The notes beneath the pieces are model-generated. The model did not search any database. It saw only the letters and a program-made list of their open reading frames with translations, and was not told where the DNA came from. DNA of 64,000 bases, from assembly GCA_016710265.1 (NCBI GenBank), contig JADJJL010000002.1, positions 1 to 64,000 on the forward strand, in the 5' to 3' direction. The translations under genes and the position numbers were made by a program. Below, piece after piece: positions 45,603-54,645 of the stretch (position 1 is the stretch's first letter; every line of letters starts with the position of its first letter). The DNA is from Saprospiraceae bacterium. GTDB taxonomy: Bacteria; Bacteroidota; Bacteroidia; Chitinophagales; Saprospiraceae.

Positions 45603-46961
45603 TTATACAATATCAGGCAAATATAAATGAAATTCTGTTCCTATCCCAATTTTTGACTGAATTTCTAGTTTAATATGGTGTAATTTTATAACAGAGTCCA
45701 CCACCGCTAGGCCAATCCCGGTGCCTTGTTTATTTCTGGTCCTCACATCCCGGTAGAAAGGTTTAAATATTTGAGACAATTCCGACTCTTCAATACCTGG
45801 TCCATTGTCCTTGATGACAATTTTTCTAGGTCCTGATTCCGGAATGATCATTTCTACAAAAGCGGATTGATCCGAGGAGAATTTGCAACAATTGTCCATG
45901 ATGTTCATAAAGGCCGAACAAAGTAGAGATCTATTTCCTACGATATAAAGTAATTCTTCATTGGAAGGAATGACAGAATAATTCAAATAAATTTTACATT
46001 CTGGTCGCGATCTTAATATCTGACTTCTAGAATCCATCAATAATTCTTCGATTCGACATGATTCAGTGGTTAATATTCCATTGTTGGTATGAATTCTGGC
46101 AAGTTGGAGTAAATTGTCTGTTATGTCCGAAAGTCTAAAACAATCTTGTAGCACTGACTTGGCGACCTCTCTATATTCCTCTTCGGGTCTGCTTTTATTT
46201 TGCAATAAAATATCCAATTGGGAAGTCATGACCGAAATTGGATTCTTTAATTCGTGGGCAACGTTTGAAATAAAATTTCGTTGGTAAGCAAATGCTTCTT
46301 GAATGCGATCCAGCATTTTATTGAAAGTGGAAATTAAATGAGAAATTTCATCTCCGTTTTTGTTTTCTTCCAATCTAACTTCAAGGCTGGAAGGCAAAAT
46401 TTGATCCACTTGCTCGTTTAATATTTTAAATGGCCTAAGAGAATGTGAGGTATACCAAAATCCACCAATCGCCGCAACTCCAATGGAAATAAAAAATGTT
46501 AGAAACAAGAGTTGCCGAATGTCACTAATTTCCCTGCTCCCAATTTTTTTCTGAGCAAATATGATTAATTTCTCGGACCTCCCTTGATTCCTTGTAAAGC
46601 CAACGGTTAGTTCATCGTCCCCAGCCAATCTGCATATTTCATTGTGGTCTAGTATTTCTAAAAAATCCTGATATTTAATTTTTATCGGAACTGAACTTAG
46701 ACTATAAAGTTTTTGAAATTGTCCATTGTAAACTTCCAGCGAGAAACTAGAAGGCATTAAAGTGGAGTCATTGGTATTTGGCGAAAATTTTTCTTGCAAT
46801 TGCAATTTATCCAAAAGTCCTGAAGATTGAGATTTGATGGTTAAAAATGCTTCCTGAACCAATATTTCTTTGTATTTAGAATAAAAGAATGCCAAGGCAA
46901 AACCTAAAATCAAAGCAAACAAAAGAATATAGTGCAAGGTCAACCTGGATTTGATTTGCAT
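45603..46961 (-). CDS. Sensor histidine kinase (HAMP-HisKA-HATPase)
   Basis: A 452-residue membrane kinase. A transmembrane helix near residues 10-28 (LHYILLFALILGFALAFFY) and a second around 150-172 (LLFLTFFISIGVAAIGGFWY) flank a periplasmic sensor of about 120 residues. A HAMP-like linker follows (LRPFKILNEQVDQILPSS, ENKNGDEISHLISTFNKML). The phospho-acceptor His is in NVAHELKNPIS near residue 236. The ATPase boxes are MNIMDNCCKFS (N), DNGPGIEE (G1) and GTGIGLAVV (G2). It starts at the base after the regulator stop and precedes a haloperoxidase gene by 27 bases. The signal is unknown. Confidence 0.95.
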   Translation of the reverse strand: MQIKSRLTLHYILLFALILGFALAFFYSKYKEILVQEAFLTIKSQSSGLLDKLQLQEKFSPNTNDSTLMPSSFSLEVYNGQFQKLYSLSSVPIKIKYQDFLEILDHNEICRLAGDDELTVGFTRNQGRSEKLIIFAQKKIGSREISDIRQLLFLTFFISIGVAAIGGFWYTSHSLRPFKILNEQVDQILPSSLEVRLEENKNGDEISHLISTFNKMLDRIQEAFAYQRNFISNVAHELKNPISVMTSQLDILLQNKSRPEEEYREVAKSVLQDCFRLSDITDNLLQLARIHTNNGILTTESCRIEELLMDSRSQILRSRPECKIYLNYSVIPSNEELLYIVGNRSLLCSAFMNIMDNCCKFSSDQSAFVEMIIPESGPRKIVIKDNGPGIEESELSQIFKPFYRDVRTRNKQGTGIGLAVVDSVIKLHHIKLEIQSKIGIGTEFHLYLPDIV

Positions 46962-47651
46962 CTATTCAGCTTTAAAAATGTATCCGGTTTTGTATACGGT
47001 ATGAATTAATTTAACTTCGTGGTCTTTGTCAATTTTCTTCCTCAAAAAATTAATATACACCTCCACAATATTGGTACCTGTGTCAAAATCCAGATCCCAA
47101 ACTTTTTCGCAGAGTTCTTCCTTTGAGATGATCCTCTCAGGATTTTGTATAAAATAATCCAATAAAGCAAATTCTTTAGGGGTGAGTTGAATTCTATTTC
47201 CGTTCAAACTTCTGTAGATGGAGTTGGTCCTATAGTTGACTTCAAGATCAAAATATTTATAATTTTTTACAGAGGTCACAGCACTGTCAAATGGTCTGCG
47301 TGACAATGCTTTTATTCTCATCAACAATTCTTTAAATTCAAAAGGTTTTACCAAATAGTCGTCCGCTCCTGCCTCAAATCCTGTGGTTTTATCTTCCATT
47401 TGACCCAATGAAGTCAAAAAAATAAATGGAGTTTGAATTCCTTGATCTCTAATTTTTTTGATCATTTCAAAACCGGATAAACCGGGCATCATGACATCAG
47501 AAACAATGACTGAATAAGTTTCTTTAAGGGCAGCTTCCAAGCCAGATGTCCCATCAAAGCACAATGTACAATCATAACCTTGTTCTAACAAACCGGCACT
47601 GATTGAATTGGCCAGCTTTCGTTCGTCTTCAATGATTAATACTTTCAACAA
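46962..47651 (-). CDS. OmpR-family response regulator
   Basis: A 229-residue DNA-binding regulator: receiver domain with acidic residues Glu8-Asp9, phospho-acceptor Asp52 (VIVSDVMMPGLSGFEMI) and the conserved YLVKPFEFKELLMRIKAL, then a winged-helix C-terminus (IQLTPKEFALLDYFIQNPERIISKEELCEKVWD ... VYINFLRKKID ... VYKTGYIF). It forms a pair with the kinase encoded immediately downstream. It is divergent from a haloperoxidase gene at 47885, so the 233-base intergenic region is a natural place for its operator. Confidence 0.96.
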   Translation of the reverse strand: MLKVLIIEDERKLANSISAGLLEQGYDCTLCFDGTSGLEAALKETYSVIVSDVMMPGLSGFEMIKKIRDQGIQTPFIFLTSLGQMEDKTTGFEAGADDYLVKPFEFKELLMRIKALSRRPFDSAVTSVKNYKYFDLEVNYRTNSIYRSLNGNRIQLTPKEFALLDYFIQNPERIISKEELCEKVWDLDFDTGTNIVEVYINFLRKKIDKDHEVKLIHTVYKTGYIFKAE

Positions 47652-47835
47652 ACAAATAAATTTTAAATTGTAACTATTCTCAAAATGTAAAGATATATAT
47701 AATTTTTTTCTTCAAAAATGAACTAATCTAAGATTGGTCGCTCCATTCACTTCATCACGAGAATACCTTTGATTTTCAGGCCTTCAAAGCTAAAACCCTT
47801 TATAATTTTAATGACTTTTTAATAATTTACAAGGC

Positions 47836-47863
47836 TTTTCCATATCTAAGGACCTTATCTTTG
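47836..47863 (+). promoter_or_regulatory. Candidate promoter of the third haloperoxidase gene
   Basis: TATCTTTG at 47856-47863 is an exact TAnnTTTG box, 21 bases before the ATG at 47885. A TTTT at 47836-47839 lies 16 bases upstream of it as a weak -33 element. Confidence 0.5.
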
Positions 47864-47884
47864 CACCGTTAAAATCATTAAAAC

Positions 47885-49279
47885 ATGAAAAATCTAAACA
47901 AATTAGTATTTAAATTAATGGTGTTGCTTTTCACCATAGCCCTCTTACCTAGCTGTAACAAAGATAAAGATGGCACTACCACTACTGACAACAGTGTCAG
48001 TTCATTCTCCCATGAAGCAGTTTGGGAATGGAATGAAGTGTTTTTGAAAATTGAAAGATATGCTGCCGGATACAGACCAGGCCCAGCTCCTACTTCACTT
48101 GGATATATGGGTTTTGCAGTGTATGAGGCTTGTGCTCCAGGATTTACTGAATACAAATCCATTGCTTCACATTTTCCAGAGGTTAGCATTCCAAAAATTG
48201 AAGATGGCAAAGAATACCATTGGCCTACAGTAGTGAATGCAGTTTACTTCACCATGATGCCTCGATATTTTGTGGATCAAACCACGGAACACAAAACTTG
48301 GATGTCTCAATTGAATGCAAGATTGATGGCAAAATACAGAGCCGAAGTATCCCAAGAGGTATTTGAGCGTTCTGTTGAAAGAGGTAATAAAGTTGGGGAA
48401 GTGGTCTGGAATTGGTTTACCAACGATCCAGTCGCTTACAATCACTACAAAAACCCATTCCAAGGATATGACTGGAAAGTAGCTTATAAAAAAGAAGGAG
48501 ATTGGGTTCCAACACCTCCAGGTCCAGATCAACCAATGGGTGGAGTGTATGGACGTTGCAGAACTTTTGTTCTACAAGGAAATGGAGAAAAAACTTGTAG
48601 AAAACCATTGCCTTATAGTACTGCAGTTACATCGCCATATTATGGTCAAGCACTTGAAGTATTAACTAGAAACAATCTTATGGAAGCTGAAGAAGACCAA
48701 TGGGTTGCAGAATTCTGGAGCGATGATCTGGTGAATCAAACGTTTAGCCCGGGTCCAAGATGGATCGCTATTGGCAATCAAGTTCTTAAAAATGAAGATA
48801 GCAATCTTGAAACAGCGCTTGTGATGGCAGCGAAAGTAGGAATTTCATTAAATGAAGCTGCTGTAGCTTGCTGGTATTCTAAATATATTTACAATGTTGA
48901 AAGGCCAGTTACTTTTATTAATAAATACATTGATCCAACCTGGAAAACAGGCTTATATTATGCCGAACCTGGATTTGATGGATTTAGCCCACCATTCCCA
49001 GCTTATCCTTCCGGCCACTCAACGATGGGCGCGGCTGGTGCAGAAGCATTGAGTAGCATTTTTGGCTACAGGTATGCCATGACGGACAATTGCCATCTTG
49101 GAAGAGCTGAATTTAATGGTAATCCAAGAACTTTCAATAGTTTCTATGAAATGGCTCAGGAGAATGCCTGGTCCAGAGTTCCACTCGGTGTTCACTATAG
49201 AATGGATGCCGAAGAAGGAGTACGTTTTGGAAATCAAATCGGAACTCTTGTCAATACAAGATTGCCTTGGAAAGGATAG
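47885..49279 (+). CDS. Vanadium-dependent haloperoxidase / PAP2-family lipoprotein (third of three)
   Basis: A 464-residue protein with a lipoprotein signal (LMVLLFTIALLPSC; Cys near residue 24). The pocket arms are present: KYIYNVERPVTFI, PPFPAYPSGHSTMGAAGAE and NAWSRVPLGVHYRMDAEEG. The N-terminal region (VFLKIERYAAGYRPGPAPTSLGYMGFAVYEA) and the FNGNPRTFNSFYEMAQ segment match the paralogue at 44190. It is probably exposed at the outer membrane or periplasm, with haloperoxidase or phosphatase chemistry. It is divergent from the two-component operon and followed by a strong terminator. Confidence 0.88.
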   Translation: MKNLNKLVFKLMVLLFTIALLPSCNKDKDGTTTTDNSVSSFSHEAVWEWNEVFLKIERYAAGYRPGPAPTSLGYMGFAVYEACAPGFTEYKSIASHFPEVSIPKIEDGKEYHWPTVVNAVYFTMMPRYFVDQTTEHKTWMSQLNARLMAKYRAEVSQEVFERSVERGNKVGEVVWNWFTNDPVAYNHYKNPFQGYDWKVAYKKEGDWVPTPPGPDQPMGGVYGRCRTFVLQGNGEKTCRKPLPYSTAVTSPYYGQALEVLTRNNLMEAEEDQWVAEFWSDDLVNQTFSPGPRWIAIGNQVLKNEDSNLETALVMAAKVGISLNEAAVACWYSKYIYNVERPVTFINKYIDPTWKTGLYYAEPGFDGFSPPFPAYPSGHSTMGAAGAEALSSIFGYRYAMTDNCHLGRAEFNGNPRTFNSFYEMAQENAWSRVPLGVHYRMDAEEGVRFGNQIGTLVNTRLPWKG

Positions 49280-49310
49280 TCCTTATAATTTTCAAAACAT
49301 CAAATATAGA

Positions 49311-49340
49311 GCCGCCAATTCAACAATTGGTGGCTTTTTT
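49311..49340 (+). terminator. Strong terminator after the third haloperoxidase gene
   Basis: GCCGCCAATT (49311-49320) pairs with AATTGGTGGC (49325-49334), one G-T pair, loop CAAC, followed by TTTTTT. It separates the haloperoxidase gene from the MORN lipoprotein gene. Confidence 0.9.
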
Positions 49341-49368
49341 AATTTTATTAAATCCAAAATTATACAAA

Positions 49369-49773
49369 ATGAATTCTTGTAAATATGCCATTTGGGGGTT
49401 TGTAGTTATTATTTCTTTTCTAATTACTCAATGTAAAAACGATCAGTATGGCAAGAAAGAAGGCCAAGGCCAATGGTATTATAAAGATGGCAAACTAAGA
49501 GGAATTATAAACTATAAAGACGGTCTGCAAGAAGGTAAAACCGAATATTTCTATGCTTCAGGGAATCGTCAGGAAGTTCAATATTATAATGGTGGCGAAA
49601 GGTTTGGTATGGATACCGTTTGGAATGAAAACGGTCAAATTTTTCAAATAAACCAATTTGAAAATGGAAAACTACAAGGAGATCAATACAATTTTGATAC
49701 TGCTGGTACAATGGTTCGCCACGCTATTTTTAACGCAGATACGGTGGTTAAAGTCATTGACTTAAAAAAATAG
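49369..49773 (+). CDS. MORN-repeat-like lipoprotein
   Basis: The ATG at 49369 gives a lipoprotein signal (YAIWGFVVIISFLITQC) and is preferred over an upstream in-frame ATG at 49267 that overlaps the previous gene. The 134-residue protein then has repeated YKDGKLRGIINYKDGLQEGKTE-like units: about four MORN/YwqK-type hairpins of the form G-x-x-x-(Y/F)-(Y/W)-x-x-G. Such proteins are often labelled YwqK antitoxin, but there is no toxin gene here. It is probably an outer-membrane lipoprotein of unknown role. Confidence 0.8.
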   Translation: MNSCKYAIWGFVVIISFLITQCKNDQYGKKEGQGQWYYKDGKLRGIINYKDGLQEGKTEYFYASGNRQEVQYYNGGERFGMDTVWNENGQIFQINQFENGKLQGDQYNFDTAGTMVRHAIFNADTVVKVIDLKK

Positions 49774-49996
49774 AGTTTAATCTTTATCTAATCAATAATG
49801 ACCAAAGTCATCTTTTAAAGTGATGAAATTGGTTGACTTTTTAAAATATGCAATTAGAAAGTTTAAAAATCAAATAGTATTTCATTGATTTCGTCCAGTA
49901 AAAGAGCTCATTCACGTAATTACATAAACGTCAGTGTATTCGCAGTCTACATTTGTGCTCCTTTTATTTACGTATCTTATCTAAACCAAAACAATC

Positions 49997-51112
49997 ATGA
50001 AAACTATTTTTACAAATTTATTCCTTTTATTCTGCATAAGCTGGGGAATCACGGAACTCCATGCGCAGGGCTGTGTAGCAGTGCGTAGCACAGGAAATTC
50101 CTGCACAGGGCTTTCTAATATCGTTCAACCTGATCAAGGTTGGCAGATTAACGTAGCTTACAGAAATTTCAAATCTTACAGACACTTTAGAGGCAAGCAC
50201 GAAGAACCAAATAGAGTTGAAGCAGGATCTGATGTAAGAAATTACACCAATTTTTTAGACATTGGAATCACTAAATTCCTTAACCAGAGATGGTCTATTG
50301 GAATCAACCTTCCTTTTCAATCTACTTCCAGATCGTCTTTATATGAGCACGATGGAAAAACTAGACATTTTACCGAAGCCACAGGATTGGGTGATGTCAG
50401 AATCAATATAGGAGCTTGGGTATTTAAACCTACTTCAAAAGGAAATGTGCAGATTGCACTTGGTTTAAAGTTGCCTACCGGTGATTACAACTACATGGAT
50501 TTCTTTTATAAAAATGACTCTACTGAATTATTGGGACCTGTGGATCAGTCTATCCAACTTGGAGATGGCGGAACAGGACTTACTACCGAGATCAATGCAT
50601 TTTACAATTTTCATAAAAACATAGGAGTTTATGGTAATCTATATTACCTATTTAACCCAAGAGACCAAAATGGTACTTCCACTGGTAGAGGCTCAACTCC
50701 AAATGCAACTGCTGTAAAATACAAAACTGCAACCATGAGTGTCGCTGATCAATATTTGGTTCGTGGAGGTGTGAATGTTTCTATGAGTAATTTATCGTTT
50801 GGCGCAGGAGTTAGATTGGAAGGTATTCCAAGTGCTGATGTGTTTGGTCCAAGCAACGGATTTAGACGTCCTGGTTATGCACTTGCTATTGAACCATCCA
50901 TCACTTATCAAATTAAATCTGTCAGCTTGTTTGCTTCTGTACCTGTGGCAATTGAAAGAAACAGAGTACAAAGCCAATCCGACATTGCAAGATCTACACC
51001 AGAAAATGTGGTGATTGGAGATGCAGCTTTTGCGGATTACGCTATTAATTTTGGATTGTTCTATCAGTTTGGTGGGCACAAAGGCATGGATGTTAAAATG
51101 GATATGGAATAA
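49997..51112 (+). CDS. Outer-membrane beta-barrel protein
   Basis: A 371-residue protein with signal peptide (TNLFLLFCISWGITELHAQ) and an alternating beta-strand pattern over its whole length. Strands are of the kind RWSIGINLPFQST, VQIALGLKLPTGDYNY and YALAIEPSITYQIKSVSLFASVPVAIE. The mature N-terminus has a short Cys pair (GCVAVRSTGNSCTG). The LPTGDYN strand-turn recalls MetA-pathway/phenol-degradation porin-like transporters. The substrate is unknown. It stands apart from its neighbours by 223 bases upstream and a hairpin downstream. Confidence 0.72.
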   Translation: MKTIFTNLFLLFCISWGITELHAQGCVAVRSTGNSCTGLSNIVQPDQGWQINVAYRNFKSYRHFRGKHEEPNRVEAGSDVRNYTNFLDIGITKFLNQRWSIGINLPFQSTSRSSLYEHDGKTRHFTEATGLGDVRINIGAWVFKPTSKGNVQIALGLKLPTGDYNYMDFFYKNDSTELLGPVDQSIQLGDGGTGLTTEINAFYNFHKNIGVYGNLYYLFNPRDQNGTSTGRGSTPNATAVKYKTATMSVADQYLVRGGVNVSMSNLSFGAGVRLEGIPSADVFGPSNGFRRPGYALAIEPSITYQIKSVSLFASVPVAIERNRVQSQSDIARSTPENVVIGDAAFADYAINFGLFYQFGGHKGMDVKMDME

Positions 51113-51535
51113 TCATTCCTTGATCCAAAATTGTAATTAAGCTTTTAAAAATAGCTTTCCCTTTTATTATAAATATTTCATTATCTCCCCTAAAAACCCA
51201 TACGTTACCCTTCTCGTCTTTTCGGGAAGGGTATTGTATTTGTAGGATTTCCCAATCAATCTAAATGAATTTGGAAATTTGGAAATGAAGAAGGAATAAT
51301 TAGTCAATTAGAGAATTAGTGGATTAGAGAATTGAAGAATTTGAAAATGTGGAAATGTGGAAATGTGGAAATATAATTAGTCAATTAGAGAATTAAAGAA
51401 AAGTGAAAAGTGAAAAGTGAAAAGTGAAAAATATTTAATTTAAATCAAAGACTTAGTCTAGGTCTTAATCATGGTCAAAGTTTTAGTCAAAGTCTTAGTC
51501 AAAGTCTAGGTCTTAGTTAGAAATTCTCCAATTTT
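51113..51535. repeat. Non-coding region with short tandem repeats
   Basis: No gene is seen. A 22-base direct repeat starting TAATTAGTCAATTAG occurs at 51297-51318 and 51374-51395. GTGGAAAT is repeated three times (51349-51372) and GAAAAGT four times (51398-51425). AGTCAAAGTCTTAG/AGTCTAGGTCTTAG units fill 51440-51520. Unit lengths of 7 and 8 bases exclude a coding origin; slippage is the likely source. Confidence 0.8.
51207..51240 (+). terminator. Hairpin terminator after the beta-barrel gene
   Basis: ACCCTTCTCG (51207-51216) pairs with CGGGAAGGGT (51223-51232), one G-T pair and a TCTTTT loop. The following tail (ATTGTATTTG) is only moderately T-rich. Confidence 0.6.
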
Positions 51536-52243
51536 TTACTCCCACTTATAATTTTTAGCCTTCCACTTTAGTGCTTTCTCATACATTTTTCTCAGTTTTT
51601 TATCAATTTTTTTGGCATACCAAACTGCGTTGTCATCATAATAATAAGTTTTAGCCAATTCATTCATCACAGGACGAAAAGAATTAATTCTAATGTAGCT
51701 TGGAAATGGTGGCGGAATAGAATTTCCCTGAGCGTCTATAAAAATAAAAGCATCCAACTCCTGTCCTACCGTTTGGCCCTGAACCATGATGACGATGGTT
51801 TGATTTCTGAATTCCGGTAAGGAAACTGCTTGTAAACTCGAATCAAGATACAATGGACTTTTAAAATTATTTTTTTTCAATTCCAAATGATCGCGGTCAT
51901 AATAAAAGTAAACCGGACTCAAGGTGAAATGCCTTTTCATGGCCAGAATTAAATTGTAGTTGAATGAATCTCTTTGACTAGTTACAATTTGTATTTCTTT
52001 GCTAATCCTTTCGTATGTGGATGAGCTTGGTTCAACTTTATTTAATTCTTTGGTCAGCGCTTCTAATTTATTGTGGTGACTTTTTAAGCGTACAAGCAGT
52101 TGACCTTTGGAAACATCCAAAATGGTTTGGTAGGCGGAATATCCAATGCTGTCTGACTGTGCCTGGACCAAAAAAATGTTAAAACAAATTAAAAGTCCTT
52201 GGAGGTAATATCTTAAGCTTAGTAATTTTGCGTTGTAAAACAT
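51536..52243 (-). CDS. Secreted protein of unknown function with coiled-coil segment
   Basis: A 235-residue protein with an N-terminal hydrophobic segment (YYLQGLLICFNIFLVQAQ) read as a signal peptide. Residues ~50-85 (VRLKSHHNKLEALTKELNKVEPSSSTYERISKEIQIV) are probably coiled coil. The C-terminal half contains TIVIMVQGQTVGQELDAFIFIDAQGN and a Lys/Tyr-rich tail (KIDKKLRKMYEKALKWKAKNYKW). No family is recognised. It is divergent from the Bat operon, 71 bases upstream of moxR. Confidence 0.65.
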   Translation of the reverse strand: MFYNAKLLSLRYYLQGLLICFNIFLVQAQSDSIGYSAYQTILDVSKGQLLVRLKSHHNKLEALTKELNKVEPSSSTYERISKEIQIVTSQRDSFNYNLILAMKRHFTLSPVYFYYDRDHLELKKNNFKSPLYLDSSLQAVSLPEFRNQTIVIMVQGQTVGQELDAFIFIDAQGNSIPPPFPSYIRINSFRPVMNELAKTYYYDDNAVWYAKKIDKKLRKMYEKALKWKAKNYKWE

Positions 52244-52314
52244 TCCTTTCTAACGATTTGAGACAACAAATGTCTACAAATAGTCATTAACTTAACAAAA
52301 TAAATACCTACTGT

Positions 52315-53313
52315 ATGTCCCAATACATTGACATAGAATCACTTAATCAACAAATTGCCATAGAGAGCCGATTTTTGGATGCTCTTCGCGAAGCGCATGC
52401 CTCTGTGATAGTGGGTCAAGAAGCCATGATGCACCGACTTTTGGTTGGATTGTTGACCAAAGGGCATATCTTGTTGGAAGGTTTGCCGGGTCTGGCTAAA
52501 ACCTTGGCCATCAAAACACTTGCATCCTCCATCGATGCCAAATTTAGTCGAATACAGTTTACCCCTGATTTATTGCCGGCCGATATTATTGGTACTTTGA
52601 TCTATAATCCTGCCGACCATCAGTTTGCGGTCAGAAAAGGGCCCATCTTTGCAAATCTGATCTTGGCGGATGAAATTAACAGGGCGCCGGCAAAAGTTCA
52701 ATCTGCTCTTTTAGAAGCGATGCAGGAAAGACAAGTCACCATTGGAAAAGAAAGTTTTTCGCTTGAAGAACCTTTCCTGGTGTTGGCCACACAAAATCCA
52801 ATTGAGCAAGAAGGAACTTATCCATTGCCCGAAGCTCAGGTGGACCGTTTTATGATGAAAGTCGTGGTAGGCTATCCTGAAATGGAAGAAGAAAGACAAA
52901 TTCTTAGAAGGAATTTGAATGATCATTTTTCAGTAAGTCTAAAACCAGTTATACATTCATCCGATATCTTAAAAGCAAGGCAGTCCGTCCAAAAAATTTA
53001 TCTGGATGAACGAATTGAAAAGTATATTTTAGATATTATTTTTGCTACCAGATATCCTGAAAGATATCAGCTAAAGAATTTAAAACCGCTGATCACCTTT
53101 GGTGGTTCGCCAAGAGCCAGTATATTTCTTGCATTGGCCGCCAAAGCAAATGCTTTCTTAAATCGACGTGGTTTTGTCATTCCGGAAGATGTACAAACCA
53201 TGACCAAAGACATACTGCGTCATCGAATCGGATTAAGTTATGAGGCTGAAGCAGAAGGAATTCACCAGGAAGAAATTATTTCGCAAATTTTAGCTAAAGT
53301 AGAAGTACCTTAA
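52315..53313 (+). CDS. MoxR-family AAA+ ATPase
   Basis: A 332-residue AAA+ protein: Walker A GLPGLAKT at residues 56-63, FTPDLLPADIIGT, Walker B with LILADEINRAPAKVQSALLEAMQERQV, and sensor regions in TQNPIEQEGTYPLPEAQVDRF and FGGSPRASIFL. MoxR ATPases act with VWA-domain proteins as chaperones for complex assembly or metal insertion. It is the first gene of the Bat operon, followed by the DUF3298-type gene after 22 bases and then DUF58, batA and batB. Confidence 0.95.
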   Translation: MSQYIDIESLNQQIAIESRFLDALREAHASVIVGQEAMMHRLLVGLLTKGHILLEGLPGLAKTLAIKTLASSIDAKFSRIQFTPDLLPADIIGTLIYNPADHQFAVRKGPIFANLILADEINRAPAKVQSALLEAMQERQVTIGKESFSLEEPFLVLATQNPIEQEGTYPLPEAQVDRFMMKVVVGYPEMEEERQILRRNLNDHFSVSLKPVIHSSDILKARQSVQKIYLDERIEKYILDIIFATRYPERYQLKNLKPLITFGGSPRASIFLALAAKANAFLNRRGFVIPEDVQTMTKDILRHRIGLSYEAEAEGIHQEEIISQILAKVEVP

Positions 53314-53335
53314 TGGGTTCCAATTGATTTTACGA

Positions 53336-54643
53336 ATGAACATTCAAATAAAACTAAATTGGAAAATATATTTATTTATTTATGCCACTAGCTTGATGGC
53401 AAATTCTGTATTGGCCCAAAATATAAGCTATGATGAAATCAAACACCATTTTCCTCATCCTGAAAAAGGAATATGGATCGATCATTATTCCGGTTACAAC
53501 CAGTTTGGAGAATTAATATATTTAAGTTTGGCACATGACCATCATGTGCTTTATGGAATTCTTAAAAATAAAACCAAACACCAAACATTCAGCATAGAAG
53601 GAAACTATAAAAAAAATAAACTGAGCGCCATCATTGCAGATAGTTCTGAAAATAGAATTGGAAATTTAAGCGGAAAAATTAAAGACAGTGTTTTAACTGC
53701 AGATCTTTTTATACCGCATTTGGCACAGACCATTGTTTGCAAACAAATGAGTCGTTATTCTCAGGATTTGCCTGAATGTCCTTCTAAAAATTATTTCTCG
53801 GAATACCTTAGTCAAGATAAAAATATTTTAATGACGATTCGAAAATTTGACGATGGATCTCTATCCGGTATGATGATTCATCTTAAGGACAGTTTAGGTT
53901 CCTGGTTTTATGGAAGTTTAACTACAGAGCAATGGACCACAGCCAATGTTTTTATGACTGATTACAATTCTATCAAAAGAATCAAATCTATTTTAGAATA
54001 TCAGAATGATAGCATAGTGATTTTAAGTCAAAATAACAATCCAGCAAAAATTAGTTTTTCCCAAACTAAAAAATTCGAATTCAAATGCAAATCTGAAATA
54101 CTGTTAAGTCTTCAAGCCAATTCGCGTTATCCTTGGCCCGAAGACAAATCTTTTAGAAAATGGATGCAGACAGAACTTCAGAATTGGAATGATAAAATTT
54201 ACAACTACGGCATAAAATCACTTAGTTTGTATGAAAGTTATACTTTGGATTTTGTTCCGGTATGGTGGAGTGACCAATTGATCTCAGGAAATTTAAGAAT
54301 GGATGAACCAGGTGAAAATAGGACTATAGATATTCCTTGGCACTATTCATTCAGACAAAATGAAAGTTTTACATTGGATGATATTTTTGATAAGAATACA
54401 AATTATAGAACCAGGATCAGTCAAAGAATAGAATCCACCAAACAAAAAATGACAGAAGGCACAAAAGACAAATTGTACGAATTTATTATCAGTGATCCTT
54501 TTGAAAATTGGTGCCTATTGCCCATTGGCCTTTCTTTCCAATCTAAATGGCATCCGGTCTATGGAGAGTATAGGATCATTATTCCATTTAAAGAAATTAA
54601 TGATCTGTTGAGAAAAAACGGGCCACTAAAAAAAGTCATGTAA
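53336..54643 (+). CDS. DUF3298-domain secreted protein within the Bat operon
   Basis: The ATG at 53336 gives a signal peptide (LNWKIYLFIYATSLMANSVLAQ); an upstream TTG at 53324 is a less likely start. The 435-residue protein has an N-terminal beta-rich half (YSGYNQFGELIYLSLAHDHHVLYGILK) and a C-terminal DUF3298/RsiV-like domain: SYTLDFVPVWWSDQLISGNLRM, IPWHYSFRQNESFTLDDIFD and HPVYGEYRIIIPFKEINDLL. It is probably periplasmic or lipid-free outer-envelope. Its position between moxR and the DUF58 gene (two bases before DUF58) suggests a role in the Bat pathway, which I do not know from other operons. Confidence 0.75.
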   Translation: MNIQIKLNWKIYLFIYATSLMANSVLAQNISYDEIKHHFPHPEKGIWIDHYSGYNQFGELIYLSLAHDHHVLYGILKNKTKHQTFSIEGNYKKNKLSAIIADSSENRIGNLSGKIKDSVLTADLFIPHLAQTIVCKQMSRYSQDLPECPSKNYFSEYLSQDKNILMTIRKFDDGSLSGMMIHLKDSLGSWFYGSLTTEQWTTANVFMTDYNSIKRIKSILEYQNDSIVILSQNNNPAKISFSQTKKFEFKCKSEILLSLQANSRYPWPEDKSFRKWMQTELQNWNDKIYNYGIKSLSLYESYTLDFVPVWWSDQLISGNLRMDEPGENRTIDIPWHYSFRQNESFTLDDIFDKNTNYRTRISQRIESTKQKMTEGTKDKLYEFIISDPFENWCLLPIGLSFQSKWHPVYGEYRIIIPFKEINDLLRKNGPLKKVM

Positions 54644-54645
54644 AA

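Noticed and set aside
49369..49773. YwqK-type antitoxin of a toxin-antitoxin pair
   Set aside because: Only the MORN-like repeats match; it is a lipoprotein and no toxin candidate is adjacent.
51297..51425. Possible CRISPR array
   Set aside because: Repeat units are 7-8 bases, contiguous and without spacers, and no cas gene is present in the window.
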